This document shows positions 17,523 to 26,125 of a stretch of DNA of 33,271 bases, piece after piece. The notes below the pieces were generated by a model. That model saw only the letters and a program-made list of their open reading frames with translations, did no database searches and was not told where the DNA came from. Each line of letters opens with the position of its first letter. Position 1 is the stretch's first letter. The DNA is from Betaproteobacteria bacterium (lineage in GTDB: Bacteria > Pseudomonadota > Gammaproteobacteria > Burkholderiales > SG8-41). The translations under genes were made by a program, and so were the position numbers. The stretch covers positions 1 through 33,271 of the forward strand of contig OMIN01000145.1 of assembly GCA_900299145.1 (NCBI GenBank). Reading direction: 5' to 3'.

Positions 17523-18845
17523 ATGGCAGTAGCAGTGCCCGACAGGTTTGTGCAGTGGTTTCGCGCGGCGGCGCCGTATATTCATGCCTTTCGCGGTCGC
17601 ACCTTTGTCATCGCCTTCGGCGGCGAAGTGATGGCGGAAGCGCGCTTTGTCGGTCTCAATCACGATCTGAATCTGCTGGCGGCGCTGGGCGTGCGGCTGG
17701 TGGTGGTGCACGGCGCGCGCGCGCAAATCGATGCCAAACTGAAGGAAACCGGCCACCGCACGAGCTACGTGCGCGGGCTCAGGGTAACCGACGACGTCAC
17801 ACTTGCCATCGCCAAGGAAGCGAGCGGCCGGCTGCGGGTGGAGATCGAGGCGCTGCTGTCGATGGGCCTGCCGAATTCCCCAATGGCCGGCGCGGACATT
17901 CGCGTGTCAAGTGGCAATTTCGTCACTGCCAAGCCCATTGGCATCCTTGATGGCGTCGATTTGCAGCACACCGGGGAAGTTCGCAAGATTGATGTCGCGG
18001 CCATCGAAGACCGGCTGCGTTTTGGTGAGCTGGTCTTGCTGTCGCCGCTGGGGTACTCCGCCACTGGCGAGATTTTCAACGTTGCGCTCGAAAGCGTTGC
18101 CGAGGCCGTGGCAGTGGCGTTAAAGGCCGAGAAGCTGATTTTCATGATGGACAAAGCCGGCGTCACCAACGCGCGCGGCGGCCTGCTGCGTGAGTTGACG
18201 CCGATGCAGGCGAGCAAGCTGTTGAACAGGAAAGACGGCTCGCTGGATGGCGATGCGCGATTCTATCTGCCCAGCGCGATGCGCGCGTGCGAGCAGGGGG
18301 TGAAGCGCGCGCATCTGATTTCACGCCACCACGACGGCGCGCTGCTGCAGGAACTGTTCACCCACCAGGGCGTGGGAACCATGATCGCACCGGACCCGGT
18401 GGAAACCCTGCGCGACGCCAGGATCGGCGACATCGGTGGCATTCTGAGCCTGATCGAACCGTTGGAAGCCGACGGTACGCTGGTCAAGCGCGGGCGTGAT
18501 CTGCTGGAAATGGAAATCAACCGCTTCGCCGTGCTCGATCACGACGGCATGATTATCGGCTGCGCGGCACTGTATCCGTTTGCGGAGGAACACGCGGCGG
18601 AGTTGGCGTGTCTGGTGGTGCACCCGGATTTTCGCGGCCGCGACGCCGGCGAGCGCATGCTGGAAGCGATGGAACAGCGCGCACGCCGCAAGCGCTTCAA
18701 AAAGCTCTTTATGCTGACCACGCGTGCCGAACACTGGTTTGTCGAACACGGCTTCGCCGAAGTCGACGTCGATGAACTGCCCGCGCAAAAGCGCGAAATG
18801 TATAACTACCAGCGCCGCTCGGTGGTGTTGACCAAGAAGCTGTGA
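17523..18845 (+). CDS. argA: N-acetylglutamate synthase ArgA
   Basis: A 440-residue two-domain enzyme. Residues ~1-290 are an amino-acid-kinase fold (FVIAFGGEVMAE, VVVHGARAQID, GILDGVDLQHTGEVRKID, SPLGYSATGEIFNV, MMDKAGV). This domain binds arginine for feedback inhibition in this family. Residues ~295-440 are a GNAT acetyltransferase with the acetyl-CoA loop in VHPDFRGRDAGERMLEAM. It catalyses the first step of arginine synthesis, acetyl-CoA plus glutamate to N-acetylglutamate. Length and domain order match classical ArgA. Start ATG 17523 is preceded by a weak AGGG. The gene lies upstream of yggX in the same direction, as often in beta- and gammaproteobacteria. Confidence 0.95.
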   Translation: MAVAVPDRFVQWFRAAAPYIHAFRGRTFVIAFGGEVMAEARFVGLNHDLNLLAALGVRLVVVHGARAQIDAKLKETGHRTSYVRGLRVTDDVTLAIAKEASGRLRVEIEALLSMGLPNSPMAGADIRVSSGNFVTAKPIGILDGVDLQHTGEVRKIDVAAIEDRLRFGELVLLSPLGYSATGEIFNVALESVAEAVAVALKAEKLIFMMDKAGVTNARGGLLRELTPMQASKLLNRKDGSLDGDARFYLPSAMRACEQGVKRAHLISRHHDGALLQELFTHQGVGTMIAPDPVETLRDARIGDIGGILSLIEPLEADGTLVKRGRDLLEMEINRFAVLDHDGMIIGCAALYPFAEEHAAELACLVVHPDFRGRDAGERMLEAMEQRARRKRFKKLFMLTTRAEHWFVEHGFAEVDVDELPAQKREMYNYQRRSVVLTKKL

Positions 18846-18855
18846 CGGCGAGCGC

Positions 18856-19065
18856 ATGAAAGGTACGGGAGTGCAATTGAACGGGCCGCTGGCAGCCGTG
18901 CTGCTGATGTGTCTGCTGCTCGGCGTGGCGCTTGCCACGGGCGTGGATGCGCTGACCTCGGAAGACGACATCAGCGAGGCGCGCTGGTTTTTCATTGGTG
19001 CGTCCGTGCTGGCGTTGACCGCGGCAATCTTTCTGTTTGACCGATACACGCAACCACGACAATAG
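18856..19065 (+). CDS. Small two-helix membrane protein
   Basis: A 69-residue protein with two predicted transmembrane helices: residues ~9-33 (GPLAAVLLMCLLLGVALATGV) and ~44-61 (WFFIGASVLALTAAIFLF). They are joined by a short acidic loop (TSEDDISEA). No family recognised. It begins 10 bp after argA and ends 4 bp before the GGDEF/EAL gene, which argues for a real, co-transcribed gene. Confidence 0.6.
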   Translation: MKGTGVQLNGPLAAVLLMCLLLGVALATGVDALTSEDDISEARWFFIGASVLALTAAIFLFDRYTQPRQ

Positions 19066-19069
19066 GCTT

Positions 19070-20785
19070 ATGCGCAAACCCCAAACGGCCATTCCCGCGG
19101 GACGCAGCGGCGATCAGGCAAACCTGTGGGCGCTACTCAACACGGTTGAATTCGGTATTCTGCTGTTGTCGCCGGATCAGCGCGTGGAGTACTGCAATAC
19201 GGCGTTCCTGCGCATCTGGCGCTTACCCATGGAGCCGGACATGGCCGGCGTGGTTGGCATGGCGCTCGATACGCTGCTCGCCAAGGCGGGCGGCATGCTG
19301 GCGCGTCCGGGAGAACAGACGCGGTTTCTGATGCACGCCGCGCCGGATGGCGGCGCCGACGTCAAGCTCGACCTGCCAATGGCCGACGGCCGTCTGATTA
19401 CCCAGCACAGTCACGTGGTTAACGGCGCGGACGGTCAGCCGCAGGGCCGCCTGTGGGTTTACGAAGATGTCACGGTGGCACGGCGCAACGCGACGCAGTT
19501 GGCGCATCTGGCCGAGCGCGACGCGCTGACGGGTCTTTACAACCGCCACCGCTTTAACGAAGAGATCGAGCGTCTGTGCGCTGATGCGCAACGAAGTAAA
19601 TCAAGACTGGCGTTGCTGTTTCTCGATCTGGACGGCTTCAAATACATCAACGACACGTTCGGTCACCGCGCTGGCGACGCGACGCTGATGCGCATTGCCA
19701 AAGTAGTCGCCGGACAGGTGCGGCGCAATGAGACCTTTGCGCGGCTGGGCGGCGACGAGTTCGCCATACTGGTGCCGGATACGCCCGATGATGTGCTCAA
19801 GCTGCTGGCGGGCCGCATCACGCGCTCGATCAGCGAGGCGCGGATTGAGTTCGAGGGCGAACTCATGCAGGTGACGTGCAGTTGCGGCATTGCCGTATAT
19901 CCAGGCAACGCCACCACGCCCGACGGGCTTATCGCCTGTGCAGATGCCGCAATGTATGAAGCGAAAGAAGCCGGCAAGAACGCGTGGCGCATTTGCCAGA
20001 CATCGCCCAGCGATGACGCGCGGGCGCTCGCTTCGACGCTGTCGCCCGATGCGCGCGTACTTCATGCGCTGGAACACCAACTACTGGTGCCGCATTATCA
20101 AGGGGTTTACGACACGCATGGTGCTCTGCGCCATTACGAGGTGTTGCTGCGTATCCGTGACGGCGAGCGGTCAGATGCGCTGACGCTGCCCGGCGAATTC
20201 ATCGGCTGGGCTGAAAAATCCGGCAGGATCGTTGATGTCGATTGCTGGATGTTGCGTCACGCCATTGAACACCTCGCGCGTGATGCTTCAATCCCCGCGC
20301 TGGCGGTGAATGTATCCGGGCGTTTGCTGATTGACGACACCGTGCCCGCGTTGATCAGCCGCGAGCTGGCGCGCCATGGCGTGGCGCCTCAACGGTTGCT
20401 GGTGGAAGTCACCGAAACCTCGGTCGTGTCTGATCTGCACGACGCACGGCGCTTCATCGGTGCGTTGCAGGACACCGGCTGCACAGTGGTTCTCGATGAC
20501 TTTGGCACGGGCTTTTCCGCGTTCACCTATCTCAAGCACGTGAACGTGGATTCGATCAAGATCGATGGCCTGTTTGTGCGCGATTTTCCCAACGACCCGG
20601 AAAACCAGCTTTTCGTGCAGGCCATTGTGATGGTGGCGCGTGGTCTGCACAAGACCACGGTGGCCGAATGCGTGGAAGATCAGGCGACCATGGACATACT
20701 CGCCGCGCTCGGCGTGGATTATGTGCAGGGTTTTCATTTGCAGGTGCCGCACACGCGATTGCCCAAAACCTTCGTGAAATGTTAA
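19070..20785 (+). CDS. PAS-like/GGDEF/EAL cyclic-di-GMP signalling protein
   Basis: A 571-residue cytoplasmic protein. Residues ~20-140 are PAS-like (EFGILLLSPDQRVEYCNTAF), a probable sensor. Residues ~150-310 are a GGDEF diguanylate-cyclase domain with intact GGDEF at 227-231; the inhibitory I-site reads RRNE (218-221) instead of RxxD. Residues ~330-571 are an EAL phosphodiesterase domain. The signature reads EVL (357-359), with the other metal and catalytic residues present (Asn413, Glu449, DDFGTG 476-481, Lys497, AECVE, QGFH). Both activities are therefore possible. No transmembrane helix is seen. ATG 19070 fits best; an upstream TTG (19037) would overlap the previous gene. Confidence 0.92.
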   Translation: MRKPQTAIPAGRSGDQANLWALLNTVEFGILLLSPDQRVEYCNTAFLRIWRLPMEPDMAGVVGMALDTLLAKAGGMLARPGEQTRFLMHAAPDGGADVKLDLPMADGRLITQHSHVVNGADGQPQGRLWVYEDVTVARRNATQLAHLAERDALTGLYNRHRFNEEIERLCADAQRSKSRLALLFLDLDGFKYINDTFGHRAGDATLMRIAKVVAGQVRRNETFARLGGDEFAILVPDTPDDVLKLLAGRITRSISEARIEFEGELMQVTCSCGIAVYPGNATTPDGLIACADAAMYEAKEAGKNAWRICQTSPSDDARALASTLSPDARVLHALEHQLLVPHYQGVYDTHGALRHYEVLLRIRDGERSDALTLPGEFIGWAEKSGRIVDVDCWMLRHAIEHLARDASIPALAVNVSGRLLIDDTVPALISRELARHGVAPQRLLVEVTETSVVSDLHDARRFIGALQDTGCTVVLDDFGTGFSAFTYLKHVNVDSIKIDGLFVRDFPNDPENQLFVQAIVMVARGLHKTTVAECVEDQATMDILAALGVDYVQGFHLQVPHTRLPKTFVKC

Positions 20786-20794
20786 AATAATTCT

Positions 20795-20815
20795 TTTAAA
20801 TCAAATACTTACAAA
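20795..20815 (+). repeat. AT-rich dispersed box, copy 7
   Basis: TTAAATCAAATACTTACAAAG lies ~22 bp upstream of the yggX start, where promoter or 5-prime UTR signals would be expected. Confidence 0.55.
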
Positions 20816-20836
20816 GAATCATTCGAGGTAGCGAAC

Positions 20837-21112
20837 ATGGCCAGAACCGTCAAATGCATCAAGCTCGGGCGCGAGGCCGAGGGATTGGATTTTCCGCCGT
20901 ATCCGGGCGAGCTGGGCAAACGCATTTTTGAGAGCGTGTCCAAAGAGGCCTGGAAGCAGTGGCTGGAGCAGCAAAAAATGCTGGTCAATGAAAACCGTCT
21001 CAGCCTCGCCGACAAAAAGGCGCGCGATTACCTCGCGCAGCAGATGGACAAACACTTCTTCGGCGCGGGCGCGGATGCGGCCGCCGGATACGTCGCCCCG
21101 GGTAAAAAGTAG
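20837..21112 (+). CDS. yggX: Probable Fe(2+)-trafficking protein YggX
   Basis: A 91-residue soluble protein matching the YggX family: [32 protein letters not shown], then [22 protein letters not shown] and a C-terminal helix ([14 protein letters not shown]). The conserved Cys7 is present. YggX proteins protect iron-sulfur enzymes from oxidative damage and are thought to act in iron trafficking. Length is normal (about 90). The gene starts 51 bp after the GGDEF/EAL gene, with a copy of the AT-rich box in the gap. Confidence 0.96.
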   Translation: MARTVKCIKLGREAEGLDFPPYPGELGKRIFESVSKEAWKQWLEQQKMLVNENRLSLADKKARDYLAQQMDKHFFGAGADAAAGYVAPGKK

Positions 21113-21116
21113 CGGG

Positions 21117-22208
21117 ATGAAGCAAGCGCTTTCGCGTATACCCGAATCTGCCCCCATGCCCGCGCAAGAAATCGAACTCGCCGATGATGTCGACGAGTAT
21201 CAATACTTCCTCGAAAAAGAATGGTCGGACGGCTTTCCGGTCGTCGCCCCCACTGAAGCGCGCTTGAAGTGGATGCTCGCCGGCACGCGGCGCGATCCGG
21301 ATGAAGTCGTCGGTGATATTCCTCCCGCGGGGGTCACCGCCACAGTGCGCGACGTGGCGCTGCACGCCTTGATGGCGGGCTGTAAGCCGGATTATCTGCC
21401 GGTGGTGCTGGGCGCGGTCCAACTGATGCTGCGCGAGGAATTCAACCTGGGCGGCGTGCAATGCACCATGCACGGCGTGGCGCCGCTGATGATCGTCAAC
21501 GGGCCTTACGCAAGCGAAATTGGGCTGCATGGCGGCAACGGCTGCTTCGGGCCCGGCTTTCGCGCCAATGCCACCATTGGCCGCGCGATACGGCTGCTGC
21601 TGATGAACCTCGGTGGCGGCCTCGCGGGGCTGGCATCGGCCACGGTGTTCGCCTCGCCGATCCGCTACACCGCGTGCCTCACCGAAAACACCGCGCTAAG
21701 CCCCTGGGAAACCCTCGCACAATCGCATGGCTTTAGCGCTGGGGACAACGTGATCAGCTGCGCCATGGTGGAAAGCCCGCGCCTGCATTTCGACGACGTC
21801 AGCACCGGGCCTGAACGGCTCCTGCGCGGCATCGCCGACTCGATGACTTCCACCGGCTCGTGGAACATGTGGTTCAGCTCCGACGTGGTGGTCGCCATGG
21901 GCCCGCAACACGCGCGCCTGTGTGCCAGCGCGGGACTTACCCGCGCGCAAGTGCAGCAGCGCCTGTGGGAACTCGCCGAGCGCCCGCAGGGCAACCTCAA
22001 ACGCGGAGGCAACTGGCGCGAAGAACGCGCCCGCGCACTCGGCATCGACCCGCGCGACGACAACGCGCCGTTCAAGGCGGTGAAGGACGTGAAGCGCGTG
22101 CAGCTCATTGTCGCCGGTGGCCTGGGGCCGGTGACAGCGGTGTGCCATGGCTGGAATGAATCCAGCCGGGCGGTGCACGGGGTTTATGACCCAGCGGGAT
22201 CGTCATGA
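21117..22208 (+). CDS. Uncharacterised conserved protein (363 aa)
   Basis: A soluble 363-residue protein with strongly patterned, family-like segments: DEYQYFLEKEWSDGFPVVAPTEAR, VVGDIPPAGVTATVRDVALHALMAGCKPDYLPVV, MIVNGPYASEIGLHGG, GCFGPGFRANATIGRAIRLLLMNLGG, CLTENTALSPWE and a late WFSSDVVVAMGPQHA. I recall similar proteins in proteobacterial catabolic clusters rich in Bug proteins, but no established reaction. Conserved Gly and Cys residues (AGCKPDY, TACLTEN) hint at an enzyme. It starts 4 bp after the yggX stop and ends convergently with the ThDP enzyme gene. ATG 21156 is an alternative start. Confidence 0.7.
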   Translation: MKQALSRIPESAPMPAQEIELADDVDEYQYFLEKEWSDGFPVVAPTEARLKWMLAGTRRDPDEVVGDIPPAGVTATVRDVALHALMAGCKPDYLPVVLGAVQLMLREEFNLGGVQCTMHGVAPLMIVNGPYASEIGLHGGNGCFGPGFRANATIGRAIRLLLMNLGGGLAGLASATVFASPIRYTACLTENTALSPWETLAQSHGFSAGDNVISCAMVESPRLHFDDVSTGPERLLRGIADSMTSTGSWNMWFSSDVVVAMGPQHARLCASAGLTRAQVQQRLWELAERPQGNLKRGGNWREERARALGIDPRDDNAPFKAVKDVKRVQLIVAGGLGPVTAVCHGWNESSRAVHGVYDPAGSS

Positions 22209-22292
22209 CACGACTTCGTTGACTAGGGATTGAACCGCCGTGAGATGGGACTCAGGGACGACAGCCATATCCCGCACGGAACGAAGACCGCA

Positions 22293-23939
22293 CTATTTAA
22301 AGGTAAATTTCGAATACGCCCCCTCGTCGCAAGTCACAAACTCCAGCACAGTCACTTTCCCACCCTCCACTGCCGCAATGCCGCGCTTGATCGCCAGCGC
22401 AATATCCTGCGGCTCGGTGACGCGCTCGGTGTGGGCGCCCAGGGCCTTGGCCACATCAGAGAAGTTGCCTGACAGGCGCTTGACGCCGTATTTTTCCAAA
22501 GCCACGGGGAAGCGCTTATCGTCATAAATCGCCATCACGGAGTTGTTGATGACGATGGTGAGTATGGGGATATTGCAGCGCACGGCGGTTTCGATGTCGA
22601 GGCCCACGGTGCTGAACGCCATGTCGCCCATGACGTTGATGACAAGCTTCTCCGGCTCGGCCATCTTGGCGCCCATGGCGAGGCCGAGGCTGTAGCCCAA
22701 CTGTGTGGATTTGCCCCAGCCGATAAAGCTGCGTGGAGCGCGCGCTTCCCAGAACGGCACCATGTATTCGCGCGCACTGCCGGACTCGTGCGTGACGATG
22801 GTGCGGTCGAGATCCACCGCGTGCATCAGCTCCCATACCACGCGGTACGGGTTGATAGGTTTGCTGTCGGCCGTGAGCTTGGGCATCCACTTTGCCAGCC
22901 ACTCCGCCTTGGTGGCGCGGATTTCCTCTTGCAGCGCGGTGTTGACAGGTCGCGCGCCGCCCGCCTGTTTACGCAACTCATCCAACAATTGTCCCAATGC
23001 CAGCTTGACGTCGCCCAGCACCGGCACTTCACACAGGTAGTCCTTGTTGAGTGTGTCGTCGTCATGCGTCATGTGCACCAGCTGCTTGCCGGCGGGGATC
23101 GGCACCGCGAAGTTGGTCTTGGTGAAACTGCAACCGATGCCACACACCACATCAGCACGCATCAGGTAACGGTGCACACCCAGGGTGGTGCTGGGGCCGC
23201 TGGCGCCGACGGACAACGGATGGTTCTCGGGGAATGCGCTCTTGCCCGGCAGCGTGGTCATCACCGGCGCCTGAAGGAACTCCGCGAGTTGCACCAGTTC
23301 GTCCGTCGCCTCGGCGTAGAGCACGCCCTGGCCGGCATGGAGGATCGGGTTCTTGGCTTCCAGCAAGACGCGCGCGGCTTGCTTGATCGCTTCCGGGTCA
23401 GCGGCCTGCCGCAGGCGTGGCGGCGACGTATAGTTGAATAATTCCGGTTTCAGCTCGCCCAAGGCAATGTCCTGCGGGATTTCCAGCAGCACCGGCCCCA
23501 GCCGCCCGCTGCGCAGCTTGGCAAATGCGCGGCGCATCAGGTCCGGTATGCGCTCCACCAGATTGATTTCCTGACTCCACTTGGTGATGGTTTCGTAGCT
23601 GCGCGTGGGGTTGAAATTGGGATGCACACCACGCCGGTTGCGCGCGAACCCCGCTGGCAAGAGCAGGATGGGCACTGACTCCGCATAGGCCTGCGCAACA
23701 CCCGCGAAACCGTTCTCCGCACCGGGGCCGTTCTGCATCATGAAGACGCCAATCCTGCGCCCGTTGGTGACGCGCGAGTATCCGTCAACCATGTGAATGC
23801 CCGTGCCTTCCTGCCGGAAAATGATGGGCCGGATACCCGCAATGGCGGCGGCCTCCAGCAGCGGTTGATACGGCACCCCCCCGATAAAATCCACGCCCTC
23901 TTTGCGCAGAATCTGCGCAATAGCCGTTACTCCATCCAT
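22293..23939 (-). CDS. Thiamine-diphosphate-dependent enzyme (acetolactate synthase/decarboxylase-like)
   Basis: A 548-residue enzyme of the pyruvate-oxidase/acetolactate-synthase/benzoylformate-decarboxylase superfamily. The N-terminal PYR domain has the cofactor-activating Glu44 (IIFRQEGTG). A central Rossmann-like domain spans ~190-330. The C-terminal PP domain has the ThDP/Mg motif starting GDMAFS (438-443) and ending INN (464-466). The FAD-site features of true acetolactate synthase are not obvious. It acts on an unidentified 2-oxo acid, probably by decarboxylation or carboligation. ATG 23939 is preceded by GGGGAG; the upstream TTG is less likely. It is divergent from the Bug gene at 24105, with 165 bp between them. 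Confidence 0.88.
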   Translation of the reverse strand: MDGVTAIAQILRKEGVDFIGGVPYQPLLEAAAIAGIRPIIFRQEGTGIHMVDGYSRVTNGRRIGVFMMQNGPGAENGFAGVAQAYAESVPILLLPAGFARNRRGVHPNFNPTRSYETITKWSQEINLVERIPDLMRRAFAKLRSGRLGPVLLEIPQDIALGELKPELFNYTSPPRLRQAADPEAIKQAARVLLEAKNPILHAGQGVLYAEATDELVQLAEFLQAPVMTTLPGKSAFPENHPLSVGASGPSTTLGVHRYLMRADVVCGIGCSFTKTNFAVPIPAGKQLVHMTHDDDTLNKDYLCEVPVLGDVKLALGQLLDELRKQAGGARPVNTALQEEIRATKAEWLAKWMPKLTADSKPINPYRVVWELMHAVDLDRTIVTHESGSAREYMVPFWEARAPRSFIGWGKSTQLGYSLGLAMGAKMAEPEKLVINVMGDMAFSTVGLDIETAVRCNIPILTIVINNSVMAIYDDKRFPVALEKYGVKRLSGNFSDVAKALGAHTERVTEPQDIALAIKRGIAAVEGGKVTVLEFVTCDEGAYSKFTFK

Positions 23940-24104
23940 GATGACGCTCCCCTTGGCCAATTGATGGCGCGATTATGGGATATTTCGCCGGAAAACTCGA
24001 TTCAGCGTTATGGAATGTGACATGATGCGAACTGGCTACGCTGCGCGATTGCGGAAGTGTCAGCGCGGCAATGGCCATCGGCTTTGATTGATTTGCTGGA
24101 ATTC

Positions 24105-25079
24105 ATGAGCGCTTACTTCAATACACCCATTCGTCCATTTCTCGCAGGGCTGTTCACCTGTGCCGCCGCAGTCTCTGCGGCCCAACCCTACCCCGCGAAA
24201 CCCGTCCGCCTGATTGTCGGCTTTGCGCCCGGCGGACCCAACGATATCGTGGCACGGGGTCTCGCACAGAAACTTTCCGAGCAAACCGGGCAGCAGTTCA
24301 TCGTTGAAAATCGCGCCGGGGCCAACACGGCCGTGGCCACCGAGATGGTGTCGCGCGCGCCGCCGGATGGGTATGTGGTGATGTTCGTTTCGCCGGGGCA
24401 CGCCACCAACCCGTCGCTGCTGAAACTGAATTTTGATTCGATTCGCGATTTTGCGTTTGTGACGCAGGTGGCGGATGCGCAGAATATTCTCGTCGTGCAC
24501 CCCTCGCTGCCAGTGAAAAGCGTGAAGGAGTTGATCGCGTTTGCAAAGGCGCGGCCAGGCGAGATCAATTATGGCTCATCGGGCGCGGGCAGCACCGGGC
24601 ATCTATCGACAGAGCTGTTTCAGCTGATGACCGGCACGAAAATGGTTCACGTGCCGTACAAGGGCGCGGGACCGGCGCTGATTGAATTGCTCGCCGGGCA
24701 GCACGTGCTGTACTTCGGCAACATCGCCGGCATCATTGGTTATGTGCGCACCAACCGCATGCGCGCGTTGGCGGTCACGGGTGAAAAGCGCTCACCCTCG
24801 GTGCCGGATATTCCCACCGTAATCGAGGCCGGATTGCCGGGCTTTGTGGTCACGGCGTTTTATGGCATTGCGTTGCCAGCGAAAGCGCCGCGCGCCATCG
24901 TCGACAAACTGAACAGTGAAGTGGTGCGCGCTTTGAAGTCGCCCGACTTCAGCGCGCGGCTGCGTGACGGTGGCACCGAGCCCGTCGGTGGCACGCCGGA
25001 GCAGTTCACCACGTTCATGCAGAACGAGATAGCCAAATGGGCTAAAGTGATCAAGGCTGCCGGAATCAAAGGCGAGTAA
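24105..25079 (+). CDS. Bug/TctC-family solute-binding protein
   Basis: A 324-residue periplasmic protein with signal peptide MSAYFNTPIRPFLAGLFTCAAAVSAA. Mature sequence begins QPYPAKPVRLIVGFAPGGPNDIVAR. Family blocks: ENRAGANTAVATEMV, APPDGYVVMF, NYGSSGAGSTGHLSTELF, VHVPYKGAGPAL, EIAKWAKVIKAAGIKGE. It is a close paralogue of the genes at 25131 and 30681. The divergent ThDP enzyme gene suggests the ligand could be a substrate for that enzyme, which is inference. GGAA lies just before ATG 24105; the frame is open 16 codons further upstream. No TctA/TctB permease is present. Confidence 0.92.
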   Translation: MSAYFNTPIRPFLAGLFTCAAAVSAAQPYPAKPVRLIVGFAPGGPNDIVARGLAQKLSEQTGQQFIVENRAGANTAVATEMVSRAPPDGYVVMFVSPGHATNPSLLKLNFDSIRDFAFVTQVADAQNILVVHPSLPVKSVKELIAFAKARPGEINYGSSGAGSTGHLSTELFQLMTGTKMVHVPYKGAGPALIELLAGQHVLYFGNIAGIIGYVRTNRMRALAVTGEKRSPSVPDIPTVIEAGLPGFVVTAFYGIALPAKAPRAIVDKLNSEVVRALKSPDFSARLRDGGTEPVGGTPEQFTTFMQNEIAKWAKVIKAAGIKGE

Positions 25080-25130
25080 TGTGTGATTCGTGGGGCGTAG
25101 TTTGCAGGCACAATAATTTATCGAGGAAAC

Positions 25131-26099
25131 ATGAAAATTCTATTTAAAAACAAATACTTACAATGCAGCGTTTTGCTGATGCCGCTGCTGGCCGGTGCGC
25201 AGAATTATCCTGTGAAGCCAGTGCGCTTTATGGTGGGCTTTCCGCCCGGCGGCACCAACGATCTCATCATCCGCGCCATTGCGCAAAAGCTCACCGAACA
25301 GATGGGCCAACAGTTCGTGGTGGAAAACCGCGGCGGCGCGAATACGGCCATCGCCAGTGAGATGTTCGCGCGCACTGCGGCACCCGATGGCTACACCATC
25401 ATGTTGAACGCACCGGGGCATGCCACCAACCCGGCCATGATGAAACTGAATTTCGATCCGATCAGGGATTTCGCCTTCATTACCATCGCCGCACAATCGG
25501 TGAATCTGCTGGTGACGCACCCGTCGCTGCCGGCGAAAAGTGTGAAGGAGTTGCTCGCCATTTCCAGGGCGCGGCCCGGCGACATTATTTACGGCTCGTC
25601 GGGTGTGGGCACCACGGTGCATCTTTCCGGCGCGCTGTTTGAATACATGACCGGCGTGAAATGGCTGCACGTGCCGTACAAGGGCGCGGGCCCGGCGCTG
25701 ATCGATATGCTCGGTGGCCAGTTCTCGCTCTACTTTGGCAACATGCCTTCGGTCATCGGCTACGCACGGCAGGGGCGCCTGCGCGGGCTGGCGGTCACCG
25801 GCGCACAACGTTCGCCCGCCGCGCCCGACATGCCAACCATCGCCGAATCGGGCGTGCCGGGTTATGAAGTGACCACGTGGTACGGCGTGTCCGCGCCGGC
25901 GAAAACACCCAAGCCCATCTTCGATCGTTTGCAAAGCGAAATTGCGCGTGCGCTGAAATCGGCCGATTTGCAAGCGCGCTTCAAGGACCTCGGCGCGGAC
26001 ATCGTTGCCAACTCACCCGAGCAGGCTACGGCTTACGTACAGAACGAGATCAACAAGTGGGGGAAGGCGATCAAGGCGGCGGGAATTAAGGGCGAGTGA
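25131..26099 (+). CDS. Bug/TctC-family solute-binding protein
   Basis: A 322-residue paralogue of the preceding gene, 51 bp downstream. The signal peptide starts MKILFKNKYLQCSVLLMPLLAGA; its n-region is encoded by a copy of the AT-rich box (25141-25163). Conserved blocks: YPVKPVRFMVGFPPGGTNDLI, VVENRGGANTAIASEM, APDGYTIML, IYGSSGVGTTVHLSGALFEYMTG, LHVPYKGAGPALIDMLGG, INKWGKAIKAAGIKGE. RBS GAGGAAAC. Ligand unknown. The two tandem copies look like a local duplication that has since diverged. Confidence 0.92.
   Translation: MKILFKNKYLQCSVLLMPLLAGAQNYPVKPVRFMVGFPPGGTNDLIIRAIAQKLTEQMGQQFVVENRGGANTAIASEMFARTAAPDGYTIMLNAPGHATNPAMMKLNFDPIRDFAFITIAAQSVNLLVTHPSLPAKSVKELLAISRARPGDIIYGSSGVGTTVHLSGALFEYMTGVKWLHVPYKGAGPALIDMLGGQFSLYFGNMPSVIGYARQGRLRGLAVTGAQRSPAAPDMPTIAESGVPGYEVTTWYGVSAPAKTPKPIFDRLQSEIARALKSADLQARFKDLGADIVANSPEQATAYVQNEINKWGKAIKAAGIKGE
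25141..25163 (+). repeat. AT-rich dispersed box, copy 8 (in the first codons of a Bug gene)
   Basis: TATTTAAAAACAAATACTTACAA contains a perfect AAACAAATACTTAC core. It lies 10 bases after the start codon and encodes LFKNKYLQ of the signal peptide n-region. Confidence 0.6.
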
Positions 26100-26125
26100 G
26101 GATCTGTGAACCGAAGGTTGCGGAC

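Noticed and set aside
22293-23939. Naming the ThDP enzyme ilvB or mdlC
   Set aside because: No small subunit gene, and the residues that decide substrate cannot be judged without alignment.
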